DNA from: Cytophagales bacterium
Lineage (GTDB): Bacteria > Bacteroidota > Bacteroidia > Cytophagales > Cyclobacteriaceae
Direction of reading: 5' to 3'
Assembly (NCBI GenBank): GCA_022360015.1
Contig: JAKSDQ010000003.1
Span: 62,001-126,000, forward strand
DNA: 64,000 bases
Within the stretch, counting starts at the first letter, position 1; each line of letters begins with the position of its first letter. Shown piece after piece: positions 35,273-44,075 of the stretch. Under the pieces are notes generated by a model that made no database searches, was not told the DNA's origin, and worked only from the letters and a program-made list of their open reading frames with translations. Made by a program: the position numbers and the translations under genes.

Positions 35273-36724
35273 CTATTGTAAGGTTTCTCCTAATATTTGT
35301 TTATCATCAAAGGGTGTTCGCACACCTTTAATTTCCTGGTAATTTTCATGTCCTTTTCCGGCCACCAATATTATGTCATTTTTACCTGCAAGCAGGGCGG
35401 CTGTTTTAATGGCCTCCCTCCGGTCAGGAATCACCAGTGTTTTTTTGTATTGGCTGGGACTTACCCCTTTTTGCATATCCTTAATAATCGATAATGGATC
35501 CTCATCCCTCGGGTTGTCGGAAGTGAAAATCACTTTATCGCTAAACCGGCAGGCAACTTCGGCCATTAACGGTCTTTTTTTCTTGTCGCGGTTGCCCCCA
35601 CAGCCTACCACTGTTATCAGTTGTTCATTACCGGTACGGAATTCCCGGATAGTGGACAGCACTTTTTCCAGGGCATCCGGTGTATGGGCGTAATCGACAA
35701 TGGCAGCAATATTTCTTGGGTTTTCAATGAGTTCAAATCTTCCCGGGGCAGTGGACAGATTCGACAAAATTGTGAGGATTTCATCTTCACTTTCTCCCAA
35801 AAGAATGGCTGACGCATAAACCGCCATCAAATTGTAAGCATTAAATGCTCCGATAAGCTTAAACCACACATTTTTATGGTTGATTTCCAGTTCCAACCCA
35901 TGCAAGGTGTTGGAAAGGACTTTTGCTTTAAAGTTGCAAACTGTTCTCAGGGCGAAAGTATTTTTATTCGCCTTGGTATTTTGCATCATAATCAGCCCTC
36001 GTTTGTCATCGGCGTTTACCAGGGCAAATGCTTTGGAGGATAACCCGTCAAACAGTAACTTTTTGGCTTTGATATAGGCATCGAAAGAGCCATGATAATC
36101 CAGATGATCGTGGCTGATATTCGTGAAAACTGCCCCTTTAAACTGAGCCCCGGCTACCCTTCCCTGCACCAGACTATGTGAACTTACTTCCATAAAACAA
36201 TGGGTTACGGATTGCTCGATCATTTTGGTTAATAACTGATTGAATATAAGCGCATCAGGGGTGGTATGAGAGGCAGGAAGCACCTGATCGTTGATACGAT
36301 TCTCCACAGTAGAAATCATGCCTACATTGTACCCCAAAGCCCTGAACAACCCGAACAACAGTGTGACAGTAGAAGTTTTACCATTGGTACCTGTTACCCC
36401 TACAAGATTAAGTTTTGAAGAGGGATTACCATAAAAGTTCGATGCCACCACGCCAAGGGCCCGGCCGGCATCATTCACCTGTATGTAGGTGATCCCATCG
36501 CGTGTCTGATCCGGCAATTGTTCACATAAAACAGCTACCGCGCCTGAATCAATCGCATTGTCGATGAAGTTATGCCCATCGACCCGGGTGCCTTTTATGG
36601 CGAAAAAGAGACTGTCCCGGATAACTTCCCTGGAATCAAAGCATAAAGCTTTGATATCCAGGTCAGTTTTGCCAGAAACGCTTACTAATGAAGCTTTATA
36701 TAATATGTCTTTTAATAGAGCCAT
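35273..36724 (-). CDS. murE: UDP-N-acetylmuramoyl-tripeptide synthetase, meso-diaminopimelate-adding
   Basis: A 483-residue Mur ligase adding the third amino acid of the stem peptide. ATP loop LVGVTGTNGKTSTVTLLFGL, HTTPDALIFN, MEVSSHSLVQGRV, NISHDHLDYHGSFDAYIKAK and VDYAHTPDALEKVL are family features. The DNPR motif in FTSDNPRDEDP is the known marker for meso-diaminopimelate rather than lysine as substrate, so the wall should be of the Gram-negative type. Its ATG overlaps the ftsI stop codon by one base (TAATG), indicating tight coupling. Confidence 0.97.
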   Translation of the reverse strand: MALLKDILYKASLVSVSGKTDLDIKALCFDSREVIRDSLFFAIKGTRVDGHNFIDNAIDSGAVAVLCEQLPDQTRDGITYIQVNDAGRALGVVASNFYGNPSSKLNLVGVTGTNGKTSTVTLLFGLFRALGYNVGMISTVENRINDQVLPASHTTPDALIFNQLLTKMIEQSVTHCFMEVSSHSLVQGRVAGAQFKGAVFTNISHDHLDYHGSFDAYIKAKKLLFDGLSSKAFALVNADDKRGLIMMQNTKANKNTFALRTVCNFKAKVLSNTLHGLELEINHKNVWFKLIGAFNAYNLMAVYASAILLGESEDEILTILSNLSTAPGRFELIENPRNIAAIVDYAHTPDALEKVLSTIREFRTGNEQLITVVGCGGNRDKKKRPLMAEVACRFSDKVIFTSDNPRDEDPLSIIKDMQKGVSPSQYKKTLVIPDRREAIKTAALLAGKNDIILVAGKGHENYQEIKGVRTPFDDKQILGETLQ

Positions 36725-38826
36725 TAGCCCAGTTTAAGGGTTATTGTACTTCCTTTTACTGCTTTCGCACCAGGTTGGTACGATTGATATTTTACCCTGC
36801 CGGTTCCCTCATGCCTTACTCTTAATCCGTTATTTTCAAGAATATAAAGTGCATCCCTCAAGGTCATCCCGTTTACATTCGGCACCCGTTCAGGCGATAC
36901 TTCATTAGAGCGCCATTTAACAAAATTAGTGCTGCGCTGAGCCCTGACCCATTCTTCCTCAGTGTAGGAATGATTGGCAATTCCCAGTTCATTGCAAATC
37001 ATTTTCAAATCCTCGTGCCGCCCCGCCCGTATCACAGGGAAAATGCCCTTCTCGATTTCAAATTCTTCGGGAAGGGGCTCGTGCATTTTTATATCCAGTG
37101 AATAAATCTTATCAGCGATTTCTTTAAAAACCGGGGCGGCTACATCACTGCCATATTGTTTGTATCCTTTGGGGTTATCAATGACCACAATGCAACTGTA
37201 TTTTGGCTGATCGGCAGGAAAATAGCCGCAAAATGACGTATAATATTCTCTTTTGTACCCTCCTCCTTCCTTGACCTTTTTGGCTGTGCCGGTCTTGCCG
37301 GCGATTTTATAATGACTGTCCCTGATGTTTTTTGCCGTTCCTCTTTCCACCACCCCTTCCAGCAGTTCCTTCACTTTGGTCAGGGTAGCATCTGAACATA
37401 TCTTTTTGTTCAAAACCGCTGATTGGAAGGTCTTTACACTTTTGCCCGCTTTACTGATTCTTTTCACTAATATTGGTCGAATCATTTTTCCATTGTTGGC
37501 CACAGCATTGTAAAAAGTAAGCGTCTGCAGGGGTGTCTGAAGCAATTCGTGACCGATAGACATCCATGGAAGTGTGGTGCCGCTCCAGGATTTGTCAGCA
37601 GGGTTTTTGATATAAGGTAACCCCTCTCCCACCAGTTGAAAGTCAAGGGGGCTGTTTAACCCGAAGCTATTTAAATAATCAACATATTTTTGAGGATGGG
37701 AACCGAAATGATTATAAATCAATTTTGAAGTTCCGATATTGGAGGATTTCTCAAATACCTCACGGACTGTGATTTTTCCATATCCTCCCCGTTTATCATC
37801 GGGCATAGTGCGATCATGGTATTTGAATTTTCCATTACCCGTATCGATAGAGTCAGAGAGCAGGACACCGGAATCTTCCAGCAAAGCGATCACAGAAGCC
37901 AGCTTGAAGGTTGAACCCGGCTCGGTGGCATCCTGTACGGCATAGTTATATATCTCCCGGTAATCGACATGTCCTTTTTTTTCATAACGGGTCAGGTTTG
38001 AAATAGCCTTAATCTCGCCGGTATTTACTTCCATAACCACCACACTGCCATAGTCTGCTTTAAGGTGCTGCAAGGCAGATAGCAAGGCGGCGTTAGCCAC
38101 ATCCTGCAGATTGATATCTATCGTGGTTTCTATGTCCAATCCCTCTACAGGTCTGACCTCCGACCCGTTGTGGACAGGTTTCCATTCACGTCCGGCAATT
38201 TGCTGAAACAAGGCCTTACCATCTTTGCCGGCGAGTTTATCATTGAAACTGTACTCGAGACCGGCACCGTAATTGTCTTCATTCAGATATCCGATCGTTC
38301 TGAGTCCGAGCCCTGAAAATGGCCGGAATCGTTTACCTACTTTTTCAAAAATAACCCCTCCTTTTAGTCGCCCTTCTCTGAAGACAGGCCATTCTGACAT
38401 CATTTTCTTTTCCCGGTAGTCTATTTTCTTTTTACTTAATACCACATATTTCCGGCCGTTCTTACGGGCATTGACAATCTTACGCTTAAAATAAAGCTGG
38501 CTGCGGGTTTTGAAATGACGGCCCAGTAAATAGCTTAGTGAGTCTATATTTTGATTAAACAGTCCCTTTTCGGCAATGGTGGGATCAAAGGCTACCTTGT
38601 AAAAAGGCAGTGAAGTAGCTAGCAAACTGTTGTTGTCTGAGTAAATGTTGCCACGTGTTGCCTTTATTGTACGATATTGCAGGCCAATTTCATCGGAGAT
38701 CTTCCGCCACTTTTCACCCTCTACCATCTGGATATGAAAAAGCTTCATAACGATGGCGCCGGCAAACAATGTGACACATAAAAATGCCAGCCTGGCTCTT
38801 AGCAATATGGATTTCTTAATATTCAC
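36724..38826 (-). CDS. ftsI: Septal penicillin-binding protein (FtsI/PBP3 class B transpeptidase) with PASTA domain
   Basis: Cross-links septal peptidoglycan together with FtsW. The 700 residues comprise an N-terminal membrane anchor (ARLAFLCVTLFAGAIVMKLF), a PBP dimerisation domain, and a transpeptidase domain with the active-site motifs STFK (PGSTFKLASV), SSN (KSSNIGTSK) and KTG (IAGKTGTAKK). The last 60 residues (VPNVNGMTLRDALYILENNG) form one PASTA domain, which binds muropeptide or beta-lactam in other bacteria and is normal for Bacteroidota FtsI. It overlaps ftsL by 11 bp. Confidence 0.96.
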   Translation of the reverse strand: MNIKKSILLRARLAFLCVTLFAGAIVMKLFHIQMVEGEKWRKISDEIGLQYRTIKATRGNIYSDNNSLLATSLPFYKVAFDPTIAEKGLFNQNIDSLSYLLGRHFKTRSQLYFKRKIVNARKNGRKYVVLSKKKIDYREKKMMSEWPVFREGRLKGGVIFEKVGKRFRPFSGLGLRTIGYLNEDNYGAGLEYSFNDKLAGKDGKALFQQIAGREWKPVHNGSEVRPVEGLDIETTIDINLQDVANAALLSALQHLKADYGSVVVMEVNTGEIKAISNLTRYEKKGHVDYREIYNYAVQDATEPGSTFKLASVIALLEDSGVLLSDSIDTGNGKFKYHDRTMPDDKRGGYGKITVREVFEKSSNIGTSKLIYNHFGSHPQKYVDYLNSFGLNSPLDFQLVGEGLPYIKNPADKSWSGTTLPWMSIGHELLQTPLQTLTFYNAVANNGKMIRPILVKRISKAGKSVKTFQSAVLNKKICSDATLTKVKELLEGVVERGTAKNIRDSHYKIAGKTGTAKKVKEGGGYKREYYTSFCGYFPADQPKYSCIVVIDNPKGYKQYGSDVAAPVFKEIADKIYSLDIKMHEPLPEEFEIEKGIFPVIRAGRHEDLKMICNELGIANHSYTEEEWVRAQRSTNFVKWRSNEVSPERVPNVNGMTLRDALYILENNGLRVRHEGTGRVKYQSYQPGAKAVKGSTITLKLG

Positions 38827-39196
38827 CTTTCTTGATAACTATCTTTTTGGGTGGTGTCGAACTTTCCTTTAATCCGATTTTATTTACTTTTTTTGCTACT
38901 TCAGATTGCAACCTGGCATGCATATAATCTGCCTGCAGGGTTCGGTAGTGTGCTTTTAAGTCTTCTACCTGTTGCTCGACTTTATGTATTTTTCTGATGG
39001 TCTTTTCAGTGTAATGGTTATTACCGATGTAAAATACTCCTATGGCCGTGATGAAAAGGATGTAAGGAATATACTTCAATGGTAAGCCATTCCGGAATAA
39101 GTTGTTGAGACTGAATTTATTTTCTATAAAAGAAAAAACACTTTCACTCTCCTGTTTTAACTTTTTGCTTTTTACTTTATAGGTATTTTTTGGCAT
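38816..39196 (-). CDS. ftsL: FtsL-like cell division protein
   Basis: A 126-residue protein with a basic cytoplasmic N-terminus, one membrane segment (YIPYILFITAIGVFYIG, about residues 43-59) and a periplasmic coiled coil (TEKTIRKIHKVEQQVEDLKA onward), then a basic tail. This is the architecture of FtsL, which pairs with FtsB-like proteins and FtsQ. Sequence identity in the family is poor, so the call rests on architecture and on the position between rsmH and ftsI. Confidence 0.85.
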   Translation of the reverse strand: MPKNTYKVKSKKLKQESESVFSFIENKFSLNNLFRNGLPLKYIPYILFITAIGVFYIGNNHYTEKTIRKIHKVEQQVEDLKAHYRTLQADYMHARLQSEVAKKVNKIGLKESSTPPKKIVIKKGEY

Positions 39197-39198
39197 TT

Positions 39199-40101
39199 CT
39201 AAACTTTTCTGGCAATTCTTAATTTAGCACTTCTGGCCCGGTTGTTACGGGATATTTCTTCTATCGAAGCCACAATAGGTTTTTTATTCACAGGTTCGAA
39301 GGGTCTTTTCAGGTTTCCGTAGATATCCTTTTCAGCTTCGCCAAAAAACTTTCCCTTGTTAAAAAAGTTTTTTACCATTCTGTCTTCCAGCGAATGATAG
39401 GATATGACCACCAGCCGTCCCCCTTTTTTGATGATTCCGGCGCATTGCAACAGCAAGTCTTCCAACGCCTTTAGTTCATCGTTAACCGCTATCCTGATCG
39501 CCTGAAAAACCTGGGCATAATATTTAAACTCTTTTCCTTTAGGGGCATGTCGATCAATGATTCCCTTCAAATCATTAATAGTTTCAATGGGTTTATTGAC
39601 CCTGGCAGAGACTATGGCCGAGGCCAGGGTTTTGGCATTTCTGATTTCCCCATACATTCCGAAAATGCGGTGGAGTTCTTCTGAGGTGTATTCATTGATC
39701 ACTGTACGAGCGGTTACCTTTGCCTTTCGATCCATTCTCATATCAAGTTTAGCATCAAACCTCGTCGAAAAGCCCCGGTCTGCAGTATCGAATTGATGCG
39801 AAGAAACGCCCAGATCTGCCAGTAAACCGTCGATATTCAAGATTCCCTGAAGTTTTAAGAACTGCTTTATGTACCTGAAGTTGGCTTCAATAAATGTAAA
39901 AGAACGACTGTCAATTTTATCCGCATTGATCCTGGCGTCATGATCCTGGTCAAAGGCCAGCAACCGGCCGTTTTTTAATCTTTGCAAAACAGCCCTTGTA
40001 TGACCGCCCCCACCAAATGTAGCATCTACATAAATTCCATTTGGATTGATATTCAGCGCCTCCACACATTCCTGCAACATTACCGGATCATGGTACTCCA
40101 T
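39199..40101 (-). CDS. rsmH: 16S rRNA (cytosine(1402)-N(4))-methyltransferase
   Basis: An S-adenosylmethionine-dependent enzyme that N4-methylates C1402 of 16S rRNA in the decoding centre (also known as MraW). The 300 residues include the SAM loop YVDATFGGGGHTRAVL, LLADLGVSSHQFDTADRGFS, DMRMDRKAKVTA and the C-terminal VVISYHSLEDRMVKNFF and NNRARSAKLRIA, all strongly conserved. It starts 8 bp after mraZ. Confidence 0.98.
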   Translation of the reverse strand: MEYHDPVMLQECVEALNINPNGIYVDATFGGGGHTRAVLQRLKNGRLLAFDQDHDARINADKIDSRSFTFIEANFRYIKQFLKLQGILNIDGLLADLGVSSHQFDTADRGFSTRFDAKLDMRMDRKAKVTARTVINEYTSEELHRIFGMYGEIRNAKTLASAIVSARVNKPIETINDLKGIIDRHAPKGKEFKYYAQVFQAIRIAVNDELKALEDLLLQCAGIIKKGGRLVVISYHSLEDRMVKNFFNKGKFFGEAEKDIYGNLKRPFEPVNKKPIVASIEEISRNNRARSAKLRIARKV

Positions 40102-40109
40102 GTAAATAC

Positions 40110-40574
40110 TTAGGTTGCTTGCTTATCTTTATCAGCTTTCATCATGTCGGAAGCCAATTCACTGAATTCCTCTCCTTCTGCCACGTAGCTCTCCAACGTC
40201 TCAGGATCCCAGATTTCCACTCTATTATTAACGCCAAGGACCTTTACTTCTTTTTCAAAACCCAATTCTACAATAAACTTTTTGGGTATCAGGAAGCGGT
40301 AATTACGATCCATTTCCACTTCTTCTACTCCCCTGAAAAAGCTCCTTTCAAATTTTCTGGCCCGGGGACTAAACTCATCGATATCATCAAACTTGTCCAT
40401 CATAGCATCCCATTCCGCCAGAGGATACAGGTTGAGACAAGGTTCAAAACCTTTCTTCAAAACCAGACTCATGGTATTCACCGCAGGCAGTGCTCCTTTT
40501 AAACGCGCAGGAAACATCAACCTCCCTTTGGAATCGAGTTTACAAACAAATTCGCCCTTGAATCTTACCGCCAT
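40110..40574 (-). CDS. mraZ: Transcriptional regulator MraZ
   Basis: First gene of the dcw cluster. MraZ is a DNA-binding ring of AbrB-like domains that controls its own operon. The 154-residue protein has two repeats: KLDSKGRLMFPARLK near residue 15 matches the DxxGRxxxP motif, whereas the second copy (MDRNYRFLIPKKFI) has lost the glycine, as often in Bacteroidota. The acidic, lysine-rich tail is variable. Two GTGG direct repeats at 40621 lie just upstream and are likely its binding site. Confidence 0.96.
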   Translation of the reverse strand: MAVRFKGEFVCKLDSKGRLMFPARLKGALPAVNTMSLVLKKGFEPCLNLYPLAEWDAMMDKFDDIDEFSPRARKFERSFFRGVEEVEMDRNYRFLIPKKFIVELGFEKEVKVLGVNNRVEIWDPETLESYVAEGEEFSELASDMMKADKDKQAT

Positions 40575-40601
40575 TTATCAATTTGAATCCGGTCTATTTC
40601 A

Positions 40602-40609
40602 CAAACCTA
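40602..40609 (-). promoter_or_regulatory. Candidate -7 promoter element of the dcw cluster
   Basis: On the minus strand TAGGTTTG fits TAnnTTTG, 28 bp before the mraZ start codon. It lies directly downstream of the candidate MraZ boxes. Confidence 0.55.
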
Positions 40610-40620
40610 CGAAATGTTTT

Positions 40621-40636
40621 TACCACTTTCTACCAC
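40621..40636 (-). promoter_or_regulatory. Candidate MraZ-binding direct repeats
   Basis: On the minus strand GTGGTAGAAAGTGGTA holds two GTGGTA units with a 10-bp period, as for MraZ boxes known in other bacteria (GTGG repeats spaced by one helical turn). The position overlaps the expected -33 region of the mraZ promoter, suggesting autorepression. Confidence 0.65.
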
Positions 40637-41138
40637 AAATTGACAAAAGTTAGTGATTTTGTAAGTTTTTTTCAAATAATTCAAAAAATATAACGACATT
40701 TTTGGGTAACAGGTATATGTTTTGGCTTCAATAAAAAATAAAGTCTATTTTAAAGAATCACGATATTTTCCCATAAATTTAGTTTATTTGATTGATTTAC
40801 AATAAATTAATTCAAAATTCTTTTCTCCTTATCTGTGATGTTTTTCTCTCTCTGAAGATCATTTCCCTGCATTGGGTCATAATGTGGGATGAATTCCCGA
40901 GATCAAATACCAATGTGGTTTTCAGGTTGCTTTTTCTAAAATTTGTCTAACATTTTCAAATTATTTTAATATAAAATCGTCATTATCAGATGAAGGAATA
41001 GTTTGATGCATGCAAGGTGGGAATCATGACCACAGGGTTGCTCATACGCTGAAATCATTGTTTGATCTTAAGTTATGCGATGAGTAGTGGATTATCTTTG
41101 CCAGCGAACTCAATAAGCAGCGGATTAATACTACCCGA
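40637..41138. other. 502-bp intergenic region, no gene seen
   Basis: AT-rich DNA between the dcw promoter and the end of the polyprenyl synthase gene. No reading frame longer than a few dozen codons, RNA gene or clear hairpin was found. Confidence 0.4.
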
Positions 41139-42113
41139 CTACCTGGTTCTTTCGATGGTAAATTGTACCAACTGGCTCAGGGAGGTACGGTAGTCGGAGG
41201 CAGGGAATTCTTCCAGAATTTTACAGGCATCCTGGTAATAATTATCCATAATTTCCTTCGCATACGCTATACCTCCGCTGGCTTTAACGAATTGAATAAC
41301 CTCGGCCACTTTTTTGGGTTTATGGCTTTGGTTTTTAATGGAATAAATAATGCTTCTCTTATCAGACCAACTGGCATTGTTCAGGGCATAGATCAGGGGC
41401 AGGGTCATTTTCTTTTCTTTAATATCGATGCCCAAAGGCTTGCCTATTTCATCGGTGCCGTAATCAAATAAATCATCTTTTATCTGAAAAGCCATACCTA
41501 CTTTCTCCCCAAAATTTTTCATGCGCTTTGTCTGATTCTCAGGGGCACCGGAAGAACAGGCACCGACCGCACAGCAGGACGCGATTAAAGAAGCCGTTTT
41601 TTGCCTGATGATTTCAAAATATACCTCCTCGGTGATATCGAGTTTTCTCGCCTTTTCAATCTGCAACAACTCCCCCTCACTCATCTCTTTTACAGCCTCG
41701 GAAACAATTTTCAACAGGTCGCTGTCACCATTATCAATAGAAAGTAATAGCCCGCGTGACAGCAGGTAGTCCCCCACCAAGACAGCAATTTTATTTTTCC
41801 AGAGTGCATTAATGGAAAAAAAACCTCTGCGGTAATTCGCATCGTCAACCACATCATCATGTACCAGGGTGGCTGTATGCAGCAGCTCTATCAACGATGC
41901 CCCCCGGTAAGTATTTTCACTGATCCGGCCTGTGACACCCGCACTCAGGAAGACAAACATAGGACGCATCTGCTTTCCCTTGCGCTTTACAATATAACTC
42001 ATTATTTTGTCAAGGAGGAGCACATTGCTTTTCATAGATGCGCGAAATTTCTTCTCAAATTCGAGCATTTCAGAAGCAATAGGGTCTTGAATATCTTTTA
42101 AATTGATAGCCAT
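41139..42113 (-). CDS. Long-chain trans-polyprenyl diphosphate synthase
   Basis: Condenses isopentenyl diphosphate units onto an allylic primer to give the side chain of menaquinone or a similar long isoprenoid. At 324 residues from the ATG at 42113 it fits the family. The first aspartate-rich motif is in LVHDDVVDDANYRRG and the second in FQIKDDLFDYGTDEIGKP; GKQMRPMFVFLSAG supplies the KxxR substrate-binding residues. An upstream ATG at 42137 adds eight residues that are not typical. The residues before the first motif (SLIELLHTATLVHDD) lack bulky aromatics that limit product length, consistent with a long chain. Monocistronic. Confidence 0.92.
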   Translation of the reverse strand: MAINLKDIQDPIASEMLEFEKKFRASMKSNVLLLDKIMSYIVKRKGKQMRPMFVFLSAGVTGRISENTYRGASLIELLHTATLVHDDVVDDANYRRGFFSINALWKNKIAVLVGDYLLSRGLLLSIDNGDSDLLKIVSEAVKEMSEGELLQIEKARKLDITEEVYFEIIRQKTASLIASCCAVGACSSGAPENQTKRMKNFGEKVGMAFQIKDDLFDYGTDEIGKPLGIDIKEKKMTLPLIYALNNASWSDKRSIIYSIKNQSHKPKKVAEVIQFVKASGGIAYAKEIMDNYYQDACKILEEFPASDYRTSLSQLVQFTIERTR

Positions 42114-42196
42114 TGATACGGTGCTACAATTATACAATCAAAATATCCCAATGCAAAAACAAAAGTAAAAAGAGACCAATAATTTGACCATTTCCC

Positions 42197-43048
42197 ATGA
42201 AATTCATTCGTAACACCCTGATCAGTTCAAAATTTCATAAAAGGCCCATTGTCTGTGACATCAGATACCGGGAAAATCAACAACCCAAGCCCATCATTCT
42301 CTTTTTGCATGGGTTTAAGGGGTTTAAAGACTGGGGGCCTTTTGACCTGGTGAGTAAATTTTTTGCCAGCAAGGAATATGTGTTTCTTAAATTTAACCTT
42401 TCACACAACGGTACCACTCCGGAGGCTCCCCATGAGTTTGCAGATTTAACTGCCTTTGGGGAAAATAACTATATGATCGAACTGAATGATTTGACATCGG
42501 TGATTGATCATGTTTTTGATAAAGCCTTTCCGGTACCTCGGGAAGAAGTGAATCGCGGCAAAATATTGCTTATAGGTCACAGCAGGGGTGGTGGTGTAGT
42601 GATCATTAAAGCGGCCGAAGATGAAAGGGTAAAGGGACTTGCTACATGGGCTTCGGTGGATAGCCTGGCTCCCGATATTTCAGCCACTGAATTGGCGGAT
42701 TGGGAAAAAGAAGGAGTAAGATTTATCTACAACGGAAGGACGCATCAAAATATGCCCATGAAATACCAGTTTTATGAACAGTACCATCAAAATGAAGATC
42801 GTTTGAACATTGAGAAAGCTGTTAGTAATCTTGAAATACCCTTTGTAGCCTTTCACGGGGCAGAAGATGAAACGCTATCACCCGATATGCTGAAAAACCT
42901 GGGCAACCGGAACCCTAAGGTAAACACTCATCTTGTCGCCGGCGCGAATCATACTTTCGGTGGAAAACATCCCTGGTCACTATCTGAATTGCCCGAAGCA
43001 TTGCAGTATGTCTGTGAGGAAACCAATAAGTTTTTTACGAATGTCTGA
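42197..43048 (+). CDS. Alpha/beta hydrolase
   Basis: A 283-residue serine hydrolase fold. ILFLHGFKGFKDWGPFDLVS supplies the oxyanion region, the nucleophile elbow is GHSRGGGVV (Ser in GxSxGG), FVAFHGAEDETLSP holds the acid and GANHTFGGKHPW the catalytic histidine. It has no signal peptide. It resembles dienelactone-hydrolase or acylaminoacyl-peptidase-like esterases; the substrate is unknown. It is divergent from the polyprenyl synthase gene with a short gap. Confidence 0.88.
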   Translation: MKFIRNTLISSKFHKRPIVCDIRYRENQQPKPIILFLHGFKGFKDWGPFDLVSKFFASKEYVFLKFNLSHNGTTPEAPHEFADLTAFGENNYMIELNDLTSVIDHVFDKAFPVPREEVNRGKILLIGHSRGGGVVIIKAAEDERVKGLATWASVDSLAPDISATELADWEKEGVRFIYNGRTHQNMPMKYQFYEQYHQNEDRLNIEKAVSNLEIPFVAFHGAEDETLSPDMLKNLGNRNPKVNTHLVAGANHTFGGKHPWSLSELPEALQYVCEETNKFFTNV

Positions 43049-43085
43049 TGAGGGTTGGGAGGGTTCATATTTTACAGGCGAAGAT

Positions 43086-43149
43086 CTTCGTGTCTTGGTA
43101 CCTTTGTAGTTCACCATTTTTCACCACTGAGGCACCAAGACACAAAGAG
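43086..43149. repeat. Palindromic CTTCGTGTCTTGGTACC-type repeat
   Basis: Two 30-bp arms, 43086-43115 and 43120-43149, are imperfect inverted copies with a perfect 10-bp core GTGTCTTGGT (43090-43099) / ACCAAGACAC (43134-43143). Sequences of this kind (variants of TTCGTGTCTTGGTGCC) recur in intergenic DNA of many Bacteroidota and other bacteria. It lies 37 bp after the hydrolase stop codon. Confidence 0.6.
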
Positions 43150-43298
43150 ACACAAAAAGTTTTGTCTAAAATGTTGTGCAACAGCTACGTGATGCCAGCG
43201 CTACAATTAATGTCTTTTATCGGGATCCTATTAAGTCCTCTATTTTTATTGCGTTTTTGCTGTAAACTGTTACTGTATAAGATATGCGGTTGCTGATC

Positions 43299-43865
43299 TT
43301 AGTCGCCTTCGTCATCCACCACAAAGCCTTCGGCAAGGAACTGGTATCTGTCAAAAATCGAGCGTACCGCACGCCTCATGTTTTTATCGATCTGCGACTG
43401 GTCCATACCGCCAAAAACTCCCGAGGCATATCCCTGCCAGATGGATTTTTCCCTTTTTCTGTCAAACAATAAAACCAGTAGCGTACCTTCACGAAGATTA
43501 TATTTGACAGGATCGTATTCTTCTTCTTCATCTTCTATTTCAACCCAATCTTCGATATCAGGCTGATTGTATCCATTAAAATCAAAGTCCTCATAAAACA
43601 ATTTGTATGATACCAATAGGTTAGGCTTGTTGTCAGACATTCTATATCCCTGCTGCTGCAACCTTATTTTGATGGCTTGTTCTATGACAGGGTTTTGCAT
43701 AGACGAGTCATAATCACTGATAGACCTGGTCATAAAATTAAAGGTCTTATAATTCTTAAATTTGCCGTAATAACTGTAATCCGATTCGACCAGGTATTCA
43801 TTGTAGCCCAAACATCCTGTTAACAGGCCGAGTAAAATAAAGAGTGGTAAGGTTAGTTTTTTCAT
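43299..43865 (-). CDS. DUF4136-type lipoprotein
   Basis: A 188-residue lipoprotein (signal MKKLTLPLFILLGLLTGC, lipobox LTGC with Cys18). The mature part shows the DUF4136 pattern: a YYGKFKNYKTFNF strand early, NPVIEQAIKIRLQQQGYRM, NLLVSYKLFYEDFDFNGYN, then EGTLLVLLFDRKREKSIWQG (LxxDxxxxxxxWxG) and a C-terminal helix ending in ARGE-less AVRSIFDRYQF. Function is unknown; an envelope location is likely. A strongly acidic loop (EIEDEEEEYDP) interrupts the domain. It stands alone. Confidence 0.88.
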   Translation of the reverse strand: MKKLTLPLFILLGLLTGCLGYNEYLVESDYSYYGKFKNYKTFNFMTRSISDYDSSMQNPVIEQAIKIRLQQQGYRMSDNKPNLLVSYKLFYEDFDFNGYNQPDIEDWVEIEDEEEEYDPVKYNLREGTLLVLLFDRKREKSIWQGYASGVFGGMDQSQIDKNMRRAVRSIFDRYQFLAEGFVVDDEGD

Positions 43866-44075
43866 AGTTGTAGCATTGACCTTTTAAGTTAACAAAAATT
43901 AATTTTTTTTGTTCCTACTTTCAGCAATAAATTGAATATTTTTAGTAACAAATTTGAGTTTTTAAGCATGATCATAAGTATTTCAGGCAATCTGGGCGTA
44001 CGTTTTTTCGTATTAATAAAGTATTGACCTGAAACTACTGACAACCAACGTTTTTTGATGAGCCAAGTATAACCA

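Noticed and set aside
43048-43296. 82-codon plus-strand frame after the hydrolase
   Set aside because: It runs through the palindromic repeat at 43086 and has no protein features.
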